Made by a program: the position numbers and the translations under genes
Notes under the pieces: generated by a model
Told to the model about the DNA's origin: nothing
What the model saw: the letters and a program-made list of their open reading frames with translations, nothing else
The model's database searches: none
Assembly: GCA_011523785.1 (NCBI GenBank)
Contig: WTFW01000176.1
Location: 1-52,167 of the forward strand
DNA length: 52,167 bases
Reading direction: 5' to 3'
From: Chloroflexota bacterium
GTDB lineage: Bacteria; Chloroflexota; UBA11872
Shown here: one piece after another, positions 29,061 to 36,951 of the stretch
How the letters are laid out: each line of letters starts with the position of its first letter
How positions within the stretch are numbered: position 1 is the first letter of the stretch

Positions 29061-31238
29061 TCAATCTGCTGTTATGTCAACGTACGTTGGGCTCGACCAC
29101 GCCATGTGCCCGTCCAGTTGCAGCACGCGAACGTGATACGCGTGAACTCCGCGAGGCGGCGCAGCGTCGACCCACGACAGCCCGGTGTCCATTGGACCGC
29201 CGTAGCGCGGGAGCGCCTGTAAGCGCAGGTGCGCGCCCAGCCCCGCCGCCTCCACAAAGATCGGTCCGTGCTCGATCCCCGCCAGCGGCTGCGTGATGGC
29301 CAGCGGCTCCGCCGAAAACTCAATCACGGGCTCCGTCAGGTCGGCCAGCTCCAGCCACACCCCGTCATAGTCGCCCGCCGTCTCGCTGCGCCACCGCACG
29401 CGCTGCCCGTCGCCCTCGATCAAACCTTCCTCCGGGTGGTCAAAGGCAAACGGCGTGACATCGTGGATTCGCGCTCCTCGCACCACCAGTTGCCCGTCCC
29501 ACGTCTGCTTCCGCCCGCGCGCAATCCGCAGATTCCCGGTCCAGGCCACCAGCACCTGCAACGGATTGCCGGTCGGTGTCCATCGATAGACGGACTCGCC
29601 GTCGCGATACACCGCTATCTCGATAATCGGCGCGGTGCCGTTCACCTCGGCCTCAACCGAAACGTCGCCGCTGGCGACCGTCTCGGCGCCCATGCGTGCG
29701 CCCGCGACCTGGGTTTCCACCAGGATTCGCGCACCCGAGCTTCCGTGACAATGGCGCGAGTGCAGACCATGCCAGACTCCGTCGCGCGTCAGCTCCGCGG
29801 CGCGAATGCACGCCAGGCCGCCGTTCACCGGCATCTCGTTGGCATTGGCAAGCGTCGCCCCCGGCCGCCCCATGTGATCGTCGCTCCCAGCCAGGAAGCC
29901 GACCCGCGCCCCGGTCGCCAGCGCCTGCCGCAGAAACCACTCGGAGGTGCCATGCGCCGAGTGAACCTCCACCACCGGCTCCAGTTCGGAATCGATCCAG
30001 CGCAGCTCCGCCCTCCGCCCTCCCACGTGCGGCAGCAGCATCACGTCGTCGCGCCCGCGAAAGCGCGCGTACAGCTCTTCCACGTTGAGGGCGTCATGCT
30101 CGCGGTCCAGCGGCCGGCGGTCCTCGATCAGCCAATGCCCGGAGCGCCAGATGTCGTCGGCCTCCGGAATGCCGCGAAAGATCACGTTCCGGTCGCCGCC
30201 CACCTCGGTATTCCCCGACCACTCGTATCCGTGAAAGCACACAAACTCGCCGTCTGCGTGAATCGCCTCCACTTCCCGCCGCAGCCGCGCCCAGAACTCG
30301 TCGGTGATCTGGAAGTCGTTGCCCTGGTGGCAGGTGAAGTCCGCGCAGGCCATGTAGCGTGCGAAGTGAAAGTAGTCCGCCGACGGGTTGGTCCCCACGG
30401 TCTCGCCGCTCTGGCCGTGCAAGTCTCCCCACCAACGCCGTTCAGCGGGAACTTCGGCGCTAACGCGGATCGGATTGCTGGTCGCTCGCAGGCCGCCGGC
30501 CTGGTCCACAACGTCGAGACGAACCACGCCGGGCGTCCCCAACGTCAAGCCATCAATCGGAATCACCGGCCCGGAGCCAGTCGCTGTCCCCAACACCGCA
30601 TCCCCGTCAGACACGCCGACCTGGAGCGAAGCGTCAGGCATCTCGGTCGGGTTACCCCACACGTCCTCGAACCGCGCGCGCATCCTGAACGGCTCACCCG
30701 CTTTCACATCGCTCGGAGCAACGGCCACCAGCCGAACCGCCGGCCCCGCCACCACCGGAAATGTTAGGAGTCCGTCCAGGTCCAGGAACTCCTGCGCACC
30801 CTTGCAATCAACCGAGACCTGGAATTCGAACGCCTTTACTGTCGTCACGGGCGCGCGGATACCGGGACTGCCCTCCGAGGTGTCGCCGAATGTCAACTCC
30901 AGCCGGTCGCCCGGCCACAGCCCGCCGTCGTCCGTATGAACCGTCAGCGCCGGCACGAACGGCCGGCGATGTCCGCGCTCGTTGAACCGCGCCACCGGCT
31001 GGACGGTGCCCTCCGATACGGTGCGTACGGATACGTAACCCGGCGCGCCCGAATCTTCCAGTTGCGGAGCCCCCAACCCCGGCTGTGCCCGCCACGAGAC
31101 CCGCACCGCCCCGCGGTCGTCCACCCCGGCCGACCCGGCCGTATACACAATCCGAAACGAGACCGGCTGCCCGGCCACCCCCGGCCCGTCAATCTCCAAT
31201 CTGGCCGACCCAAGAATCTCGTCCGAAATCCGATCAGC
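29061..31238 (-). CDS. DUF3604-like putative metal-dependent phosphoesterase
   Basis: About 725 aa with no signal peptide or membrane span. Beta-rich N-terminal sequence (about 1-260) precedes a PHP-like catalytic region. Metal-binding motifs seen: WGDLHGQSGE (D273, H275), DFTCHQGND (H305), PHVGGRR (H405), VEVHSAHG (H427, H430) and AGSDDHMGRPG (D454, D455, H456). This set is the hallmark of DUF3604 proteins, whose substrates are largely unknown. The start is ATG at 31238; a GTG at 31271 is in frame and possible. It lies downstream of the three-gene minus-strand array with a gap of about 110 bp, so it may be cotranscribed with it. Confidence 0.85.
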   Translation of the reverse strand, partial: ADRISDEILGSARLEIDGPGVAGQPVSFRIVYTAGSAGVDDRGAVRVSWRAQPGLGAPQLEDSGAPGYVSVRTVSEGTVQPVARFNERGHRRPFVPALTVHTDDGGLWPGDRLELTFGDTSEGSPGIRAPVTTVKAFEFQVSVDCKGAQEFLDLDGLLTFPVVAGPAVRLVAVAPSDVKAGEPFRMRARFEDVWGNPTEMPDASLQVGVSDGDAVLGTATGSGPVIPIDGLTLGTPGVVRLDVVDQAGGLRATSNPIRVSAEVPAERRWWGDLHGQSGETVGTNPSADYFHFARYMACADFTCHQGNDFQITDEFWARLRREVEAIHADGEFVCFHGYEWSGNTEVGGDRNVIFRGIPEADDIWRSGHWLIEDRRPLDREHDALNVEELYARFRGRDDVMLLPHVGGRRAELRWIDSELEPVVEVHSAHGTSEWFLRQALATGARVGFLAGSDDHMGRPGATLANANEMPVNGGLACIRAAELTRDGVWHGLHSRHCHGSSGARILVETQVAGARMGAETVASGDVSVEAEVNGTAPIIEIAVYRDGESVYRWTPTGNPLQVLVAWTGNLRIARGRKQTWDGQLVVRGARIHDVTPFAFDHPEEGLIEGDGQRVRWRSETAGDYDGVWLELADLTEPVIEFSAEPLAITQPLAGIEHGPIFVEAAGLGAHLRLQALPRYGGPMDTGLSWVDAAPPRGVHAYHVRVLQLDGHMAWSSPTYVDITAD

Positions 31239-31351
31239 CATGGCGTTCACCGTCCCAGTTGGTGGAAGCACCGCATTTTGCAGTGTCGGGCCCGATGACG
31301 GCAGTGCGTCGAGGTCACCGTGGCCTGACCGGCATCCTCAGAAGCACGCGA

Positions 31352-34147
31352 CTAAGGGATTGGCTGAATGTCCAGCGACCCTTCATAGACCTTGTAGCGG
31401 ATGTCGCCGGCTTCCGAGACGGACATGTGCAGGACAGGAATCAGCGCCGCTTCCCACCAGTCGCCGCGCAGCCGCACAGCCAGGGCCCACAGCCCCGGCG
31501 TCAGACGCTCGCCCGACGAGGCGACGGCAGCAAAGGCGCCTTCACTATCGGCCACAGCCATGCTGACCGTCTGCGGATCGAACCTGAACATCCGCGTATC
31601 GCCCCCTTGACCGGGAATAATCTGGCCGGCATACCACTGTGCCCCGGCATGTGTTCGGTCATCGGCCTCGAACTCGCCCGGAAACGCCCACGTCGACCCA
31701 TCAACAGGCACAACCAGCCAGTCCTGACCCTTCCAACGCTCGGGCTCCCGGTCGGCAAACTCGGCGGTAAACGCAAGACGTGTGGCGCCCTCCTGCTCCT
31801 CCAAGACGCGTACGCTGAATGATCGTGGCGGAGGGCTCATCACGGGAGCGACCGCGCCGGTAGGGGCATAGACTGCGATCTCCTCGTTCCACCAGATCGG
31901 CTCACGCTGGCCGGGTGGGAACCCGGATGGCGCCAAACGCGCCGATGTCACGATGAGGTCGGGCATCCTGCCATCCAGCGACTCTGTCGGAATCCGCGGG
32001 CGGCTGTGCCAGGTTGGCGTCGGTCTGGCCTTGCCCAGGAGCCGGGCATGCGACAGCACGATGGCCGCGCGAATGGAGTTTGCGGGCTCGAGTGAGGGGG
32101 ACAGGTACACCGTTGACGTTTCCGGAACGGCTTGCCGCAGCGCTTCGTAAGACTCCGCCGGTGGCTCACTCTCTGTCGTCAGTAATGGCTGACGCACGCG
32201 GTAGAGGGAATCGGTCCCGTCACGAATCAGCAATTCAGCTAGGTCAGGATTGTGCAGGCGACGGCGGGCCTCATCCGGCAGTTCATCGACCCACGAGTCC
32301 GGGGCGTGGATGTAAGTGATCTCAAGTCGACGCAGGGCGGCCGGCTCGAGAAAACGGATCGCATCCAGGTAGTCGGGGCCAAATCGTGGGACGAACTGCA
32401 CAAACTCCGCATATGCCGAGACGTTCGGTCGCCCTGTGACGATCGTCATTTCCATCGGCTTTGCCGAGAGAACTCGAGCGCTGGCGGCCGTCTCTTCGCG
32501 GATATAGGCCGAAATCGCATCTGGCATTGGACGCGGAAGCGCAAATCGCTCGGCAAGTCTCCATCCGGCCGTGTGATCAATTCGCACGTTTTCGAACTGC
32601 GGTCCTCGGGTAAGCGCAAGTCCGACGTTGTGAGCCGGCTGGACGGCCGTTGGCCACGTAACCAACGCAACGAACAGCGCCCCACCAGCATGGCGCCAGC
32701 GGCCCTTCACTTCGGCAAAGCGGTAAGTAAGCGCAATCACCAGGGCCAACAGCGCGAAATTACGGCCGTGGCCGTCCAGTCGGACAACATCCAGGGAGAA
32801 CTCGTACTGCACCGTTAGCGCGGCCAGCAGCAGCACGATGGCGGCTGCAGCCGTCATCCACACCAGGCGACGGCGCCACGCCAGCAGCAGCGACGCGGCG
32901 ACTACCGGAAGTACGCCAACTTCCAGCAAGCCAATGCCGCCGGGCATTTCGCAAAAGGCTCCGACAGGCCGACGACTGCCGGCATCCGCAATCCAGCCCA
33001 GCGACAGACCTGATCCCGATGATCCGGCCAGAGCATCGGAAATCGGTCCGCCACCGAACACCAGCAACAGCGTCCCCAGCATTGGGCCCATCGCCGCATG
33101 CGCAGTCGCGCGCCCGAACACCTGTCGCCCGCGGCGCCGGGCGCTAATTTCTTGCACGGCGACCAGCACTACCCAGAGCCCCAGGACGATTGGCGCCACG
33201 ATCTCGTCAACCAGGCCGAGGAATCCGACGAGTAGCGCCAGCGCGACTTGCGCCGAAAGCCGGAAGCTGCGCAGCGTCGAGACCCGCTCCAACACCACCA
33301 GGGCCAGGGCATACGCCAGCACGAAATGCGGCTTCCAGACATTCGGGGGCGACGCGTCCACCGCCGCGCTCCAGGGAAACTCGACGGATGGCCAATAGAC
33401 GGCCGCCAGCGAATCCCGCACGCCGGCTTCGGGAATGCCGGAAACAACCGGAACCTGCACGATTCCCGGTGGCGAGATGTTGTGCAACTGTGTCCAGAGT
33501 CCGAACGACAAGAGCAGCGGACTCCCCGCCAGTACGCCAGACCACGAGCCGCGGCTGTAGAGCAGAGTCCCCACGATCAAAGCCAGGCTCGTCCAGGCAT
33601 AGGCCTCAACGAGTTCCGTGGTAAACGCCAGGTCCGGGCCGAACGGCGGCGCCAGCATTCCAATCAGCATGTCAGCCCCGTAGTGGTAGGAGATCGGCAG
33701 ATCCGGGTGCCACGGAAAGGCCGGGGGAAACCCTCCCGCCCGAATTGACGAAGCCAGGCCCAGGTGGAGATAGGCGTCCACAATCGACAGCGTTTGGCGG
33801 CTGGCCAGTACGATCCAAAACAACACGAGCGCCACGACACCGAAGCCAACGACCCGTCGAGGCGATACGCGCACCGTGGACGACGCGCGCCAGGCCAGCC
33901 AGACGCACGCGGCGGCGATTCCGAGCCAGCCCACCAACGCCCCGGGCATCCCTGGTAGCACGCGCATGACGAAATTGACCGTCAGGCCCCAGAGTGCAGG
34001 TCCAATGACCAACCCCTGCGCCAACGCCATCAAGTCGTCGCGTTGCCGCAGCGCCACCCGTGCAACGACAAAGCCGGTGACCGCCAGAACCAGGAACTCA
34101 AGCGCCATCACCAGCAGCCCGGGCACAACCGCCAGGTCCAGCGTCAT
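31352..34147 (-). CDS. Giant polytopic membrane protein, copy E
   Basis: 931 aa. Its ATG overlaps the TGA of copy F (ATGA, 34144-34147), so translation is coupled; it is the last copy of the minus-strand array. The loop keeps D124, H128, Y154-H155 and D159, with WHP in place of WNP. Downstream blocks: SPPNVWKPHF, GFLGLVDE, LDGHGRNFALLAL, TGRPNVSAY (the Ser-Gly-Phe of other copies is changed), YIHAPDSWV, and RWKGQDWLV, where Lys replaces the usual Thr. WYAGQ and LAVRLR are intact. The N-terminus has MTLDLAVVPGL, with Leu instead of Pro at position 5 (as in copy C). General architecture as for copy A. Confidence 0.85.
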   Translation of the reverse strand: MTLDLAVVPGLLVMALEFLVLAVTGFVVARVALRQRDDLMALAQGLVIGPALWGLTVNFVMRVLPGMPGALVGWLGIAAACVWLAWRASSTVRVSPRRVVGFGVVALVLFWIVLASRQTLSIVDAYLHLGLASSIRAGGFPPAFPWHPDLPISYHYGADMLIGMLAPPFGPDLAFTTELVEAYAWTSLALIVGTLLYSRGSWSGVLAGSPLLLSFGLWTQLHNISPPGIVQVPVVSGIPEAGVRDSLAAVYWPSVEFPWSAAVDASPPNVWKPHFVLAYALALVVLERVSTLRSFRLSAQVALALLVGFLGLVDEIVAPIVLGLWVVLVAVQEISARRRGRQVFGRATAHAAMGPMLGTLLLVFGGGPISDALAGSSGSGLSLGWIADAGSRRPVGAFCEMPGGIGLLEVGVLPVVAASLLLAWRRRLVWMTAAAAIVLLLAALTVQYEFSLDVVRLDGHGRNFALLALVIALTYRFAEVKGRWRHAGGALFVALVTWPTAVQPAHNVGLALTRGPQFENVRIDHTAGWRLAERFALPRPMPDAISAYIREETAASARVLSAKPMEMTIVTGRPNVSAYAEFVQFVPRFGPDYLDAIRFLEPAALRRLEITYIHAPDSWVDELPDEARRRLHNPDLAELLIRDGTDSLYRVRQPLLTTESEPPAESYEALRQAVPETSTVYLSPSLEPANSIRAAIVLSHARLLGKARPTPTWHSRPRIPTESLDGRMPDLIVTSARLAPSGFPPGQREPIWWNEEIAVYAPTGAVAPVMSPPPRSFSVRVLEEQEGATRLAFTAEFADREPERWKGQDWLVVPVDGSTWAFPGEFEADDRTHAGAQWYAGQIIPGQGGDTRMFRFDPQTVSMAVADSEGAFAAVASSGERLTPGLWALAVRLRGDWWEAALIPVLHMSVSEAGDIRYKVYEGSLDIQPIP

Positions 34148-36951
34148 TCAGCCAGTCGCCCGCTGAGCTCGCCCTCGTAGACCTCGTATGTCACCTCGCC
34201 GGACTCGCCGACCACTATCTTCATCACCGGAATGAACGCCGCCTCATGCCACGCTTGACGCAGCCGCACGCCCAGGGTCCAGACCCCGGGTGCCAGCCCG
34301 CCGCCTGACGACTCTGCAGGCTCAGAAATCCCGTTCGCGTTCCTCACAGACAGACGGACCACCCTCGGGTCAAACTCGTAGCCAAACGACGCGGAGACGT
34401 CGGCCGCAACCACCTGCCCAGCAAACCACTGCCGGCCCTTGTGTCGAGCGTCCGTTTCGAACTCCCGGGGGAAGGCCCACCGCGATCCATCGCCAGCCGC
34501 GACAAGCCAGTCTTGGCCCACCCAGCGGTCCGGAGCCCGGTTTGTGAATTCCGCGCGGAACATGATGCCGTCGTCGATCACCCGCACGTCGGACAGAGCA
34601 ACGCTGAACTGTCCGGGCGGCGGATCAAGGAGCCGTGGAAGCGCGCCAGCCGGCGCGTAGACCGCAAGTTGCTCGTTCCACCAGATCGGCGCCCGCTGTC
34701 CAACCGCTAGAGCCGACGGAGCCAGCCCCCGCACGGGCAACACCACCAGGTCCGGCGCCTGACCGGCCAGCGGCTGCACCGGATTGGGAAGACGCGTCAG
34801 CAGGTACACGCCGACCTTGTCCAGGTCGCCAAGCAGTTCTACGTGCGGCAGCGCCAAGGCCAGCCGAATTGCCGCGTATCGAATCGAATCGTCCGGCTGG
34901 AGTCCCGGCGTCAGATACACAGGGGCGGATTCTGGCACAGCCCTTCGCAGCGCCTCGAACGAACCGGCCGCATAGACCGAGTCGAGTCGCAGAAACGCCG
35001 CCTCGATTCGGTACAGCGCGTCGGTGCCGTCGCGCATCAGGAGCGTGAAGAGTCTCGGATCACCAAGCCAGCGCTGGGCATATTCAGGAAGCGACGCAAT
35101 CCACGAATCCGTGGCATGCACATATCCGAAACCCAGGCGTTGAACCGCGCCCGGCTCCAGAAAACGCCGCACGTCCACGTACTCGGGACCATCGAATGGA
35201 AGAAGATTCAGATGACCGACAGGCCCCGAGGCATTCGGGCGTCCCGTAACCGCCGTAAGGTCATGCGGATACGGCGAAAACACGCGTGCGCCAAGCTCCG
35301 TCTGGTCTCGGACAAATTCCGCGACTCGGCCCGGAATCGACGGCGCAAGGATGTAGCGCCCCCACCACGGCGACGCAAACTCGTCGATGGCGGCATTTGA
35401 AAGCCGCACGCCGCTAGGCAGGGCGTTGGCAATGTTCCGCACGGCCGTCACACTGGTCGGCCAAACCACCAGGGCCACAAGGGCCCCGGCCCCGGCGTAT
35501 CGCCACCGAGGCGAAAGCTCGTTCAGCTTGACACTGAGCGCGACAAGCAGCGCAAGAAGCGCGAAGTTACGAGCGTGACCGTCGAGACGGACTACATCTG
35601 CCGGATGCGCCGGATGCTGAAGCGTGACCGCAACAATCGCAAACACCCCGCAACCAACCGCAAGGGCTGCGACGAGCGGGTGTCTCCAGCCGGCGAGCAA
35701 CGCCACAAGCATGACCGGCACGGCACCGAGGCTCAGCTGACCGACGTTGCCTGGGAGATCACTCATCGTCCCGAGCAACTCATGGGCGCTGGGATCCCGT
35801 CGCCAGCCAAACGCCAGCGCACTTCGCGGAGCGCCGACCAGAATGCCCGTGATTAGGCCTCCGCCAACGGCCAGCAGAATCACCGCCAGAACAGGTCCGA
35901 CGGCAGCGAGGGTCACTCGTTCAAGCGTCAGAGATTCACGTCGCCGATCGCTCCAGAGGTGAGCCGCCTCCAGGAGCACCCAGATCCCAAGCACGGTCAG
36001 CGCAACTGTCTCTTCGACCATGCCGAGGAATCCGATCAAGATCGCCAGGGCAGCACGCGCGAGAAGTGTGCGCTCGCCGCCGGTGGTCAGGCGTTCCAAT
36101 ACGACCACTGCCAGCCCGTATCCCAGCAAGAACGGCGGCTTCCAGATATTTGGAGGCGAGGCCTCCGATGGCCATGTCCACTGTGGTTCAAGCGGTGGCC
36201 AGTAGATGCTGCCCATCGAAGCACGAACTCCGGCGGCGGGAAACCCGGTGGGGATGGCAAGTCGCAAGACGTCGGCGGGCGTGAACCAGATCAGTGTCCA
36301 GGCGCCTGCGGTTAGGAGCAGCGGAGCCACTACGATTGCACCCAGCCAGGATCCACGATTGCGCAAGAGCGTCACGACGATCAGGGCAAGTCCAGTCCAT
36401 AGGTACGAACCCATCAACTCGGTTACGAACGCCAGATCCGGTCCGAACGGCGGTGCCAGAAGCCCAATCAGTAGATCCGCGCCAAAGTGGTAGGCGAGCG
36501 GCACGCCGGGATTCCAGGCCAACTCCGGCGGAAAGATTCCAGTGCGGATCGTCGCGGGCAGCGCCGTATGAATCGCATCGTCGGGAATGCCAAGCAATTG
36601 ACGACTGGCCAGCGCAATCCAGAAGAGCGCCAGCGCCGCCACGACGAATCCCATGAGCGCTCTCTGCCGAACCACCAAGTGAGGTCTGCCGCGCCAGGCA
36701 AGCCCCACCCCAGCAGCAAGAACGATGACCCATCCGATGAGCCCGCCAGCCAGTCCATGCGCGAGATGCATCACAAGACTTACAACCATCCCCCAGAGCG
36801 CCGGCCCGATCACCAGCCCCTGCGCCAGGGCCATCCCATCGTCGGTCTGCCGCAGCGCCACCCGCGCCACCACGAATCCCACAGCCGCCAGCACCAGCAA
36901 TTCCAATGAAAACAGCACAAGCCCCGGAAGCACCGTCGGATCCAACGTCAT
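34144..36951 (-). CDS. Giant polytopic membrane protein, copy F
   Basis: 935 aa. ATG start overlaps the stop of copy G by 4 bp (ATGA, 36948-36951), and its own stop overlaps the start of copy E, so G-F-E form one coupled unit. Spans are visible at about 11-33, 43-62, 66-86, 98-118, 173-196, 203-222, 270-287, 300-328, 345-372, 403-445, 461-476 and 485-505. The loop has D124-D125, H128, WNP, Y154-H155, D159 and GPD170-172. The middle soluble module (about 520-770) carries TGRPNASG, FLEPGAVQRL, GYVHATDSW and RDGTDALYRIE. The C-terminal module (about 780-930) carries RWVGQDWLV, RQWFAGQ and TLGVRLR. Confidence 0.85.
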   Translation of the reverse strand: MTLDPTVLPGLVLFSLELLVLAAVGFVVARVALRQTDDGMALAQGLVIGPALWGMVVSLVMHLAHGLAGGLIGWVIVLAAGVGLAWRGRPHLVVRQRALMGFVVAALALFWIALASRQLLGIPDDAIHTALPATIRTGIFPPELAWNPGVPLAYHFGADLLIGLLAPPFGPDLAFVTELMGSYLWTGLALIVVTLLRNRGSWLGAIVVAPLLLTAGAWTLIWFTPADVLRLAIPTGFPAAGVRASMGSIYWPPLEPQWTWPSEASPPNIWKPPFLLGYGLAVVVLERLTTGGERTLLARAALAILIGFLGMVEETVALTVLGIWVLLEAAHLWSDRRRESLTLERVTLAAVGPVLAVILLAVGGGLITGILVGAPRSALAFGWRRDPSAHELLGTMSDLPGNVGQLSLGAVPVMLVALLAGWRHPLVAALAVGCGVFAIVAVTLQHPAHPADVVRLDGHARNFALLALLVALSVKLNELSPRWRYAGAGALVALVVWPTSVTAVRNIANALPSGVRLSNAAIDEFASPWWGRYILAPSIPGRVAEFVRDQTELGARVFSPYPHDLTAVTGRPNASGPVGHLNLLPFDGPEYVDVRRFLEPGAVQRLGFGYVHATDSWIASLPEYAQRWLGDPRLFTLLMRDGTDALYRIEAAFLRLDSVYAAGSFEALRRAVPESAPVYLTPGLQPDDSIRYAAIRLALALPHVELLGDLDKVGVYLLTRLPNPVQPLAGQAPDLVVLPVRGLAPSALAVGQRAPIWWNEQLAVYAPAGALPRLLDPPPGQFSVALSDVRVIDDGIMFRAEFTNRAPDRWVGQDWLVAAGDGSRWAFPREFETDARHKGRQWFAGQVVAADVSASFGYEFDPRVVRLSVRNANGISEPAESSGGGLAPGVWTLGVRLRQAWHEAAFIPVMKIVVGESGEVTYEVYEGELSGRLAE

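Noticed and set aside
29229-30767. 512-codon open frame antisense to the DUF3604-like gene
   Set aside because: Same shadow effect; the minus-strand frame carries clear metal-site motifs.
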